Assembly (NCBI RefSeq): GCF_947501665.1
Contig: NZ_CANMWS010000021.1
Span: forward strand, 1 to 64,000
Reading direction: 5' to 3'
Length of the DNA: 64,000 bases
From: an uncultured Shewanella sp.
Lineage (GTDB): Bacteria; Pseudomonadota; Gammaproteobacteria; Enterobacterales; Shewanellaceae
The translations under genes and the position numbers were made by a program. The notes beneath the pieces are model-generated. The model had not been told where the DNA came from. It worked only from the letters and a program-made list of their open reading frames with translations, and searched no databases. Below, in pieces: positions 32,343 to 40,900 of the stretch (positions are counted from its first letter, which is position 1; each line of letters opens with the position of its first letter).

Positions 32343-35249
32343 ATGAGTGATTTACAGATAGCCCTGACCCTCACCGCCGACGGTCGCCAGTTAATATCCA
32401 GCGTCAACGGCAGTGAAAAAGCGGTGGCTAAGCTTAATACCAAGCTGAACGCCACAAGCACCAGCGGCAGTAATGCCAGCCAAGGGCTATCAAGGGTTGA
32501 ACGCCAGAGCAACCAAACGGGCATGTCACTCAAACGGCTAGGCGTGTATGCAGGCAGCGCCTTTGCGGGATTATCTGCGATTAATCTCAGTAAAAAAATG
32601 GCCAGTGATTTAGCCGCCTTTCAAGATGTACGCACCCGCTTAACGCAACTGTCTGGCTCGGCCTCAGCTTATGCCGATAACGAGCAATATTTGATTGAGT
32701 TATCCAAGGAGCATCACAAAGAGTTAACCGTGCTTGCAGGCAGTTATGCCGCTATGTTGAACCTACAAGACGCGGGCTTAGTGACGCAGAAACAAGCCCG
32801 TAGCATTACCGAGGGCATGAGCAACGCGCAATCGGCGCTTGGGGCCAGTAGTGTGCAGTTGAGCCAAGCCATGTATGGCCTGTCACAAGGGCTGGCCTCC
32901 CCCATAGTGCGGGCCGAAGAGCTTAATCAGTTAGTTGAGCCGCTGCCGGGCCTGCTGAATAAAATGGATAAGGCTGCAAAACTCAGTGCAGGGGGCTTTA
33001 GACAAATGGTACTTGATGGCAAGGTGACAAGTACCTTTTTACGTACCACATTAATTGACGCATTAAACGAGTATGACGGCGCAGCGGCGGCAACGGCGGA
33101 TAATATCAGCGCGCAAACCCGTGACATGAAAAACAGCTATGAGCAAATGCTGGTGGCGTTTGAGCAGCCTATCAATGCGGGTGCTAGCGGCATATTAAGC
33201 ACTATGACAGACACCATGGCGTGGGCGGGTGAGAACGCCGAAAACCTCATTCAACTCATGCAAATTGGTATGGTGGTAGCGTTGACCCGCGCCACTCAAG
33301 CGGCGGTCACCCATACCGCCAGTCTCATCACTAAGGCCAATGCCGAACGTGCCGCTCAGACTGCTGCCATAACCACAGCAAAAGCCGAATTACATAGAGC
33401 GACTATACAACGGGGTGCGGTGCTGACATCTGGGCAAGCTGTGGTTGCCGAGCAGCGTTTAGTGGCGGCACGTAATGCGGTGACCACCGCCACGGCCCGC
33501 ACGACACTGGCGACTCGTGCGCTTAATCGCACTATGTCATTAGCCGGAGGGCCAGCGGGATTTTTATTAATGAGCGCGGCGGCATTAGGTTCATTAGCGC
33601 TGAGTGCCAATGACGCCAAGATGCAGTTATCTGATTTAGATGATGAAGTGGATGCATTATTAGGCCGCACTAAACAAATTGAAAACCGTAATTTGGATGA
33701 TGTGATTGCAAAACAAAGTCGTGCCATTGCTGAGCTTGAAGCTTTAACCATTAAAGCCGCCTATGCACCTGCTGCAAGCTATTCCATTGTTGAACAGTTA
33801 TTTTATAGTCAAGAAGAGCTAAGAGAGAAAGAACGTGCATCTATTAAAAAGAGTGCGGCCCAAGCGGCGATTTTGTCGCAAAAGTTGGTTGCTGCGAAAC
33901 GTGATTTGATCGCGCTACAAAATAAGCGTAATGGCATTGAACTCGATAATAAAGCCACTAAGTCAGTTAAGCCTCAGTCGACAAAAGAGCAGCAAAAACT
34001 ACTTGAAAGCCTGACCAAACAAAAAGCCCTTTACGGTGAAGTGAGCGAAGCGGCCAAGGTGCGCTATGAGATTGAGCATGGCAAATTAAAAGAGTTAGAT
34101 CCTGTGGTGAATGCCAAAATTTTGCAAACTGCCAAAGAGATAGACGCCACAAAAAGAGCCAGTGATGCCAGTAAAACCGCCGCCGATGCGATTAAGGATC
34201 AACAAGACAGCATCATGCAATTATTGTCAGCTATTGATCCAGTCACCACGGCCACCAATGAGCTTGCCGATAAAGAAAAGTTATTAAAAACTTATTTTGA
34301 GCAGGCCAATGTGCCATTAGAGAAGCGCCGTGAATTGATGGCGGCATTACGTAATGAATATGCGACAGAGAGTGAGTATGGCAAGCTTAGGACTGAGCTT
34401 GATCCCGGTTTTACGGAGAACACCGAACACAGTCAAAATATGGGCATTCTTAACGATGAGTTAAGCCTGACTCCTGAAAGTGATGTGGCGAAACGTAATC
34501 AAATTAATTTATTGATTGAAGCTGAGCAGCAAAGGCACAGTGAGGCGATGCGTGAGATAAACGGCGGTCTCACACTAGACTATAACGAAATGTGGACGCG
34601 CACTTTTCAGCAATTTAGCGCAGGGGTGGGCAGTGCCACCGCCGATGCCATGTTTGAAGCCAAGAGCCTAAGCGATGGCGTTCAGCAAGCGGCTAAGGGC
34701 GCAGCCAAAGCCGTAGTGCAAATGTTGGTGGAATATGGGGTGCAAAAGCTGGCTGCGGCTGCACTTGATAGAAGCATTATGACCACCAATGCGGCAGTGG
34801 CCCAAACGACCGCTGCGACGACGGGCGCATCTATGGCAGCATCCATGGCACCTGCGGCGGCCACCTCATCCATTGCGTCTTTTGGTACTGCGGCTATTGT
34901 TGGAATGGCGGCCATGGTGGCGGGCATGGCGCTGCTGCCTTCAATCATCGGTCAGTTTCATGGCGGCGGCACTATCCCCAGAGAAGGCACTTATTTATTG
35001 GACGGCGGCGAAACGGTTTATACCCGTAAGCAGCAAGCCGTGCTCATGAACGCCATGCAAGCCAGCAGTGGAGGCGGTGCTGGCAACCGTCGTGGCATGA
35101 ACATGCAGCAAAGTAATACTATAGTAGTGAATAATCAAACCGAAGCTGACAGTTTAGAAGACATACTGCCGCAACTCATTGCCATGACCAAGGCGGCAGT
35201 GATTGATGATTTGAACAATCGCGGCGATGTATGGCAGGCCCAGCGATGA
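32343..35249 (+). CDS. Tape measure protein (968 aa)
   Basis: Sets tail length and is ejected with DNA. N-terminal beta segment (LQIALTLTADGRQLISSVNG), then long helical regions. The tape-measure core includes ELSKEHHKELTVLAGSYAAM and VRAEELNQLVEPLPGLLNKM. Ala-rich coiled coil lies about 330-400 and 560-640, hydrophobic segments about 410-430 and 860-890. A Gly-rich end (FHGGGTIPREGTYLLDGGE) is typical. Start at ATG 32343 after AAAGGAAAC; the frame is open from 32304. One of the largest genes in the prophage, with length implying a long tail. Confidence 0.88.
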   Translation: MSDLQIALTLTADGRQLISSVNGSEKAVAKLNTKLNATSTSGSNASQGLSRVERQSNQTGMSLKRLGVYAGSAFAGLSAINLSKKMASDLAAFQDVRTRLTQLSGSASAYADNEQYLIELSKEHHKELTVLAGSYAAMLNLQDAGLVTQKQARSITEGMSNAQSALGASSVQLSQAMYGLSQGLASPIVRAEELNQLVEPLPGLLNKMDKAAKLSAGGFRQMVLDGKVTSTFLRTTLIDALNEYDGAAAATADNISAQTRDMKNSYEQMLVAFEQPINAGASGILSTMTDTMAWAGENAENLIQLMQIGMVVALTRATQAAVTHTASLITKANAERAAQTAAITTAKAELHRATIQRGAVLTSGQAVVAEQRLVAARNAVTTATARTTLATRALNRTMSLAGGPAGFLLMSAAALGSLALSANDAKMQLSDLDDEVDALLGRTKQIENRNLDDVIAKQSRAIAELEALTIKAAYAPAASYSIVEQLFYSQEELREKERASIKKSAAQAAILSQKLVAAKRDLIALQNKRNGIELDNKATKSVKPQSTKEQQKLLESLTKQKALYGEVSEAAKVRYEIEHGKLKELDPVVNAKILQTAKEIDATKRASDASKTAADAIKDQQDSIMQLLSAIDPVTTATNELADKEKLLKTYFEQANVPLEKRRELMAALRNEYATESEYGKLRTELDPGFTENTEHSQNMGILNDELSLTPESDVAKRNQINLLIEAEQQRHSEAMREINGGLTLDYNEMWTRTFQQFSAGVGSATADAMFEAKSLSDGVQQAAKGAAKAVVQMLVEYGVQKLAAAALDRSIMTTNAAVAQTTAATTGASMAASMAPAAATSSIASFGTAAIVGMAAMVAGMALLPSIIGQFHGGGTIPREGTYLLDGGETVYTRKQQAVLMNAMQASSGGGAGNRRGMNMQQSNTIVVNNQTEADSLEDILPQLIAMTKAAVIDDLNNRGDVWQAQR

Positions 35250-35373
35250 GTTTGATTGAATAAGGCGTTAATAGTTTCTTTTCATTAAATTTAAAAAAGG
35301 GTAAGCTTGGGTCGCTATTAAGGAAAGTAATCATTTGATTATATATCACTTTTTATTAATATTGATAGGAACT

Positions 35374-35727
35374 ATGATGAAAGGGAATTTTTGTACCGTT
35401 AAAGGCTTTAAACCTTCTCCCCGCACGCTTGAAACCATTAAAGAAATGAATCGTATTTCAGATCTCGCCACTGTGCTTGGTGTGATTATGACTTACATTC
35501 CGCTATTTCAAATCTTTGCTGGGCGAAAAACCTTTCCATTTGCGAGTAATGGAAGTACTAAAAAGTTGCAAGTGCTCAATAGTGATTGGAAAACTTTTTC
35601 AGAGTCATTGGAATCTATACCTAAGATTAGGCGGGACAGGTTACGTAATTTAGCGGGTTCTATGGAGCTATATAGTACAGGTGAAGAGAGAAAGTTTTGG
35701 GGGTGTGTTACTGATGCGTTATTGTAA
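35374..35727 (+). CDS. Hypothetical cargo protein (117 aa)
   Basis: AT-rich gene in the third cargo block. MKGNFCTVKGFKPSPRTLET, then a hydrophobic segment about 40-55 (DLATVLGVIMTYIPLFQIF) and a basic helical end. Start ATG 35374 after ATAGGAAC. Overlaps the next gene by 14 bases. No family recognised. Confidence 0.5.
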   Translation: MMKGNFCTVKGFKPSPRTLETIKEMNRISDLATVLGVIMTYIPLFQIFAGRKTFPFASNGSTKKLQVLNSDWKTFSESLESIPKIRRDRLRNLAGSMELYSTGEERKFWGCVTDALL

Positions 35728-36202
35728 TTTTTTGTTGTTTTTTATGTCTTTTTCTGTTTTTTCAGCTAACTGGCCTTATTCTGAAAAAGTATTACAAGAA
35801 GAGCTTAAATCGACCTATGCTAAGTTGGAAGCGAGAACCGGGTATTGTGGTGATTTGAGACAGCGAGAAATTACAGCGATTAATAGTGACTGGTTATTGT
35901 CTCTTACAGAACAACAGCAACGCATTGTGTTGTTTAACGTGAGTAATATTGCGTTTGATCGATGTGTAGAAAAAGAAGAAGGTGATTACAATACCGCTTT
36001 AATTAACTATACCGCAAAAACAAAGGATATGGCTCCATTCAATGATTGGATGTTATTAAACGCAAACTATTCGAAAGAGATGTTGGCAGATTTGAATAAA
36101 TTAGATAATAACGAGATCATAAAATTGTCTAAGCTCCCTGTGCTATCCATTCCCTTTAATCATCGGATTGATTTGAGTTTAATCAAAGGGGAAAAAGAGT
36201 AA
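35714..36202 (+). CDS. Exported cargo protein (162 aa)
   Basis: Signal peptide about residues 1-18 (MRYCNFLLFFMSFSVFSA), so the mature protein is periplasmic. It is helical with a Cys pair (GYCGDL; FDRCVEKEE) and the line SLTEQQQRIVLFNVSNIAFD. AT-rich and unlike its tail-gene neighbours. The frame is open from 35681, but the ATG at 35714 begins the signal peptide. Possibly changes the host envelope in the lysogen (inference). Confidence 0.58.
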   Translation: MRYCNFLLFFMSFSVFSANWPYSEKVLQEELKSTYAKLEARTGYCGDLRQREITAINSDWLLSLTEQQQRIVLFNVSNIAFDRCVEKEEGDYNTALINYTAKTKDMAPFNDWMLLNANYSKEMLADLNKLDNNEIIKLSKLPVLSIPFNHRIDLSLIKGEKE

Positions 36203-36203
36203 T

Positions 36204-36255
36204 CCCGAAACCTTTCATATCCTTAAGGCGGTAAAATAACGCCACACTAAGCCCT
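36204..36255 (+). promoter_or_regulatory. Late promoter C (distal tail block)
   Basis: CCCGAAACCTTTCATATCC at 36204-36222, dyad GAAA-CC-TTTC, directly after the cargo gene stop. By the spacing used for A and B, transcription would start near 36250-36255, inside the left arm of the terminator hairpin. Confidence 0.58.
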
Positions 36256-36283
36256 CACCCATTAGCAGCGAGGGCTTTTTTTT
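36250..36283 (+). terminator. Intrinsic terminator overlapping start region of the tail gene
   Basis: AGCCCTC / GAGGGCT (36250-36256 with 36270-36276) followed by eight T. It ends cargo transcription, but lies just in front of the next gene and probably over the promoter C start point. Confidence 0.75.
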
Positions 36284-36881
36284 GTTGACCTTTCCCGAGG
36301 GGATTTACCCCACATCTTGTGACTGGCGCTTAGTGCATCGCACGAAAGTGTTTACCAACCCTTATAGCAATCAAACACAAACCTTAAGTTTGCCCGGTGC
36401 CTATTGGCACGCCAAATTGCAGTTTGCCAACTTGACTCGTACCCAAGGCCAAACCCTGCATGGGTTCGTGTCGAACATGCAGGGCATGGCTGGGCGAGTC
36501 AAATTGTTTGACCATGCCTTTAGCGCTCCCAGCGGTCATGGACGCGGCACGCCGTTCGTGAAGGGGAGTAACCAAACAGGCAACCAATTGAGCATCGATG
36601 GTGTTGAGGCGGGGCTGTTTCTACGTTCGGGCGATTATTGTCAAATTGGTGAGCAATTAGTGATTTTAACCTCTGATGCTACTGCGAACAGTAGTGGTGA
36701 ATGTGTACTGAACTTTCAAGCCGCGATCAGGCGCGCCCCCGCTAATGGTAGCCCCATTATTGTGCAAAGCCCGTGCGCGGTGATGCAGTTTAAAGATGAC
36801 AATCAAGGCCTGCGGCGTTCAAGTCAGCGCCGTGTGTTATCCGGCTTTAGTTTGGAGTTTGTGGAGGATGTGAGCACATGA
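36282..36881 (+). CDS. Minor tail protein (199 aa)
   Basis: Distal tail component. Beta-rich: YPTSCDWRLVHRTKVFTNPY, LSLPGAYWHAKLQFANLTR, then FVSNMQGMAGRVKLFDHAF and a C-terminal FSLEFVEDV. No ATG is suitably placed; TTG at 36282 or 36285 follows GCGAGGG, which is the right arm of the terminator hairpin. Overlaps the next gene by 4 bases (ATGA). Confidence 0.65.
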   Translation: MLTFPEGIYPTSCDWRLVHRTKVFTNPYSNQTQTLSLPGAYWHAKLQFANLTRTQGQTLHGFVSNMQGMAGRVKLFDHAFSAPSGHGRGTPFVKGSNQTGNQLSIDGVEAGLFLRSGDYCQIGEQLVILTSDATANSSGECVLNFQAAIRRAPANGSPIIVQSPCAVMQFKDDNQGLRRSSQRRVLSGFSLEFVEDVST

Positions 36882-37507
36882 TTAATTTTGCCAGTGAGGC
36901 CATGAAAACCTATTTGAGACAGGCTCACATTAGCGGCTTGCTATTAACCAAACTCGATTTTGTATCGGGGGATGTGTGCGTGCATAGCGGCGTGGGGCAA
37001 GTGGAGTATGACGGCCATTTGTACTTAGGCGTGGGGGCATTGGGTAAAATCGGCAATGTGACTCAAAACGGTAAAGTGCAGCCCAATAAATTGAGTCTTA
37101 CCTTATCGGGCATTCCGCCCTCACTGGTGTCTACGGCGCTTACCGAAGAGTACCAAAACCGTAGCGGTGTCATTTATTTAGCCGCTCTGAATATGACTAC
37201 AGGGCTGGTTCAGACCGCCGACATTTTGTTTCAAGGCCGCATGGATGTGATGACAGTGAGTGACGGTGCTAAGGCCAGTATTAAGCTTGAAATTAACTCT
37301 CGTGGTGTGGATTGGAAAAATGCCCGCAATGGTCGTTATACCCACGCCGATCATCAAGCCCGCGAGTCTGCGGATGATTTTTTTGAATTTGTCAGTGAAA
37401 GCACAGAGCGGGAATTGCAGTGGGGCGTGCCCGGTGGCAAATCTACCACTTCAAGTGGCGGCGGCAGGGGCAGCAGTAGCAGCGGGCGACGGGTGAATCG
37501 AGTATGA
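36878..37507 (+). CDS. Tail hub-associated protein (209 aa)
   Basis: Beta-rich protein with YDGHLYLGVGALGKIG and LFQGRMDVMTVSDGAKASIK, a layout found in tail-tip hub proteins of Mu-like siphophages. It ends in a Gly/Ser/Arg-rich tail (SSGGGRGSSSSGRRVNRV). ATGA coupling on both sides. Confidence 0.6.
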   Translation: MINFASEAMKTYLRQAHISGLLLTKLDFVSGDVCVHSGVGQVEYDGHLYLGVGALGKIGNVTQNGKVQPNKLSLTLSGIPPSLVSTALTEEYQNRSGVIYLAALNMTTGLVQTADILFQGRMDVMTVSDGAKASIKLEINSRGVDWKNARNGRYTHADHQARESADDFFEFVSESTERELQWGVPGGKSTTSSGGGRGSSSSGRRVNRV

Positions 37508-37983
37508 GTATAAATATAAGTTATCAATTAACCCATCGATTAATCACCTTTATTGATAGCAATCGACACCGTGAATTTAACTGGGGCGAGCATGATTGCT
37601 GCCTGTTTATTGCTGACTGGATCATGGCGCGCGGTGACAGGGCGGATTTGGGCGATATCGGAGCCGATTATCGCGGCCAATACACTAATGCATTAGGTGC
37701 AATGCGAGCCATTAAAGCCGCAGGGTTTACTGATTTAACCGCGTTGTTTGATGCGCTGTTAGGGCCACATGTTCCGCCGCTGTTATGCCGTCGTGGCGAT
37801 GTGGTGTTAATCAAGCCTGAGTTGACTCAAGAGATTGCGCTAGGCATTGCAGGTGGTGATGGTGTGTGGGCCTTAAGTCAAAACGGGGTGGTGAGTTTAC
37901 CTGCAAACAGTATTCAATATGGCTGGCCCTTGCATCTTGCATCACCGCTTGTCCAATCACACTTAGGAGGTCGTCATGGGTAA
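37504..37983 (+). CDS. NlpC/P60-like tail tip peptidase, DUF6950-like (159 aa)
   Basis: Contains the FNWGEHDCCLFIADWI block, where one Cys may be the catalytic nucleophile, and GDVVLIKPEL further on. Such proteins sit at the tail tip and open peptidoglycan during entry. A matching His is likely in LGIAGGDGVWAL or after but I cannot assign it. It overlaps the J gene by 8 bases. Confidence 0.65.
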   Translation: MSINISYQLTHRLITFIDSNRHREFNWGEHDCCLFIADWIMARGDRADLGDIGADYRGQYTNALGAMRAIKAAGFTDLTALFDALLGPHVPPLLCRRGDVVLIKPELTQEIALGIAGGDGVWALSQNGVVSLPANSIQYGWPLHLASPLVQSHLGGRHG

Positions 37984-40900
37984 AGTGGTTGATGCGCTAG
38001 TGGATGGCACGCCGCTTGGGAAAGTGGCCTTTGATGCGGTAGGCATTGATGCTTGGTGGGAGGTGGGCGTGGGTAAATACCTGCGCGAGTCCATGATGCC
38101 CGCCATGCCCGATGATTTTGAAAACGAGGCCATGCAACAGCAACAAATGCTGCGTTCAAGTACCGAGGCGAGGCGCAGTATTTATGGCCGAGCTATGGTG
38201 TCTGGCCCTATCGTGTTTAGTGAAGAAACGGGGAACGATAACGAGTATTTGCATATCGTGTTGCCGCTGGCCAGCCACGGCTGTGAGGCGGTAGAAGCCA
38301 TTTATTTTGGTGATGAGCTGGCGTTTGAAAATGGTGTCATGAAAGCGCCCTTTAATGAGCATGCGCGGATTAATGTGCATTTGGGCAATCAAATGAGCGC
38401 AGACAGTGATTTAGTGGCGGAGTGCGCCAACTGGACTGAGCGTCATGTGGGCCGAGGCATGACTTATTTAACGGTGCGCTTAAAACATGATCAAGAAGTG
38501 TTTTCCAACGGTGTGCCCAATGTCAAAGCGTTAGTTCGGGGTAAGCCGATTTATGATCCCCGCAAAGACAGTAGCGTGGGCGGCATGGGGTCGCATCGCT
38601 GGAATGATAGCAGCACGTGGGAGTGGTCGAATAATTGGGCGCTGTGCGTGCTGGATTTTACCTTGTTTGAGTCTGGCGTTGGCGCGGATATTGACGAGAT
38701 AAACTTAACCGCTTATGCGCTGGCCGCCAATGACAGCGATGAGTTGGTGGAGTATGACGATGAGGGCAATACTGAGCCGCGTTATACCTGCAACGGCACT
38801 TTTACTCAGTCCATGACCCCAGCATCGATTTTGGATAAATTACTCATCGCAGGGGCAGGCATGCAAACCTATGTGAGCGGCCAATACCATTTATATGCGG
38901 GCGTCTACCAAGGGCCTGCGGTGATGGACATTACAGAAGCCGATCTTGCGGGTGAGGTGTCTATTCGCTCATTTACCCCTAGAGCGTCTTTGTGTAATGC
39001 CGTTCGCGGCACCTTTGTTGATCCTGATAATTATTTTCAGCCCACGGATTTTCCGCCCTATGAGTCGTCTTATTATCAATCTCAAGATAATGGCGAGTAT
39101 ATCGATCATGATTTGGATTTAGCTTTTACTCAGTCGGTCTATACTGCTCAACGTCTGGCGAAACTGTATTTAGAGCTGAATCGTGCGGGCCAGCAGTTAA
39201 CCTTGAGCCTCAACATGATAGGCCTTGGGCTGGCCGTGGGTAAAGTGGTTAACGTCAATTTGCCCCGCTTGGGCATTAACAAAGCCTTTTTGGTGGTGGA
39301 TTGGGCCTTTGATTTTGGCAAGCCCGTTAAAGTGGTATTAAAAGAGACCCACCCGGATTTATATGTGTACGACAAGGGCAGTTATACTACCCGTAAACTC
39401 ACGCCGCCGCTGAATTTACCCAATGCCAGCAATGTGCCGACGGTGGCCAATTTAAGCTGGGAGGCCATGGGCGATGATGCCAACTGGCAAGGGTTGTTAA
39501 CTTGGAATGCACCCGGCGGCAACAGCAGTTATCGCTATCGATTAGAAATCATCGATACGAGTGAGAGACTCGTTTATCAAGCGAACCCGGACATTAATCA
39601 GCACCATGTGCCTAAGCTGGATGTGGGGACGTATACCTGCAAAGTGTGGGCGGTCAATCTGTTTTCTAATCGCTCCAATGTGCCCGCCGAGCTGAGTATT
39701 GGCAGCGATGCGCCGCCGCCCGTGGTGGGCATAGAAGTGATTGCAGGGGCGCTGGAGTTAGTGCTTAAACCGCAAACGGCGGTACTCATTGCTAATACCA
39801 CCACCTTTGAGCTACTTGGCTCTATTAGCAATGATTTTTCAGGGGCCATGTACATTGGCTCAGGTAAAGAGATCATTTGGCCCACTCTGCACCCCAATAC
39901 CGCCTATTTTGTGTGGGCGCGCAGCAAAAACAATTATGGGGTGAGCAGTTACTTTGGCCCGCGAAATGTGCAAACCAGTTCTGATAACACCTCGTTAGTG
40001 GCGCTCTTAGGTGACAGTTTTAAAAGCTACTCATGGTTTGCATGGGCCGATGATAATCAGGGCACAGGCTTTACTACTAACGAGGCCCAAGGTGAAAATA
40101 AGCCATGGATGGGCATAGCAACAGATAAGGAAATAGTTACCCCGTCTGGCAATTGGGAGGATTACACATGGAGTAAAATTCAAACTGAGATCCCCCCCGT
40201 TTTTACCCCCGAAGAAGAGACTCAACTGGATAACATTATGGCCGGGCGTTTGCCCGATGGCAGCGATGACTTGTTGGCCCTGCAAGCGGCGCTTAATAAC
40301 AGCAATTTATCTAATAACTTACTCAATGCTCAGCAATTACTTAATCAAGGCATCAGTGCCTTTGAGCTGGGCGGCGAAACGCCAGCGGGGGCGCTGCTTA
40401 AAGCCCAAGATGCTGAAACCAATGCTGTTAATACGGCACTTGAAAGCGCCAAAACCGATCCGCTATTAAGCAATAACGTGACGGAAAATAACGTCACTCG
40501 CATTGCTCGCCCCGAGGGCGGCACTTATAGCCGCCATGAATATAATGCCGTGGGGGCATTAAAGATCACCTTACCCGCGTATTACAGTAATACTATGTTG
40601 AGCTTTTATGTGGACGTGTACGATTATCGCGAAGGTAAAAGTTTTTCGTTATATGTCTCTGGTTATAACTATGCCGCCACGCCGACGTGGAAGCAGCACA
40701 CGGCAAAAATCATTGGCGACAGTCAAAGTGATTATGCGGTGCGTTTTGGTGACGATGGGGATAAATGCTGCATTTGGATTGGCGAAACGACCAGTCTGTT
40801 TTATTACCCTAAAGTGACAGTGCGTGATGTGCAAGCGGGTTATTCCAGCTATGAGATCACACGGTGGCAAGCTGGTTGGAGCGTGTCGCAAGTGAGCGAG

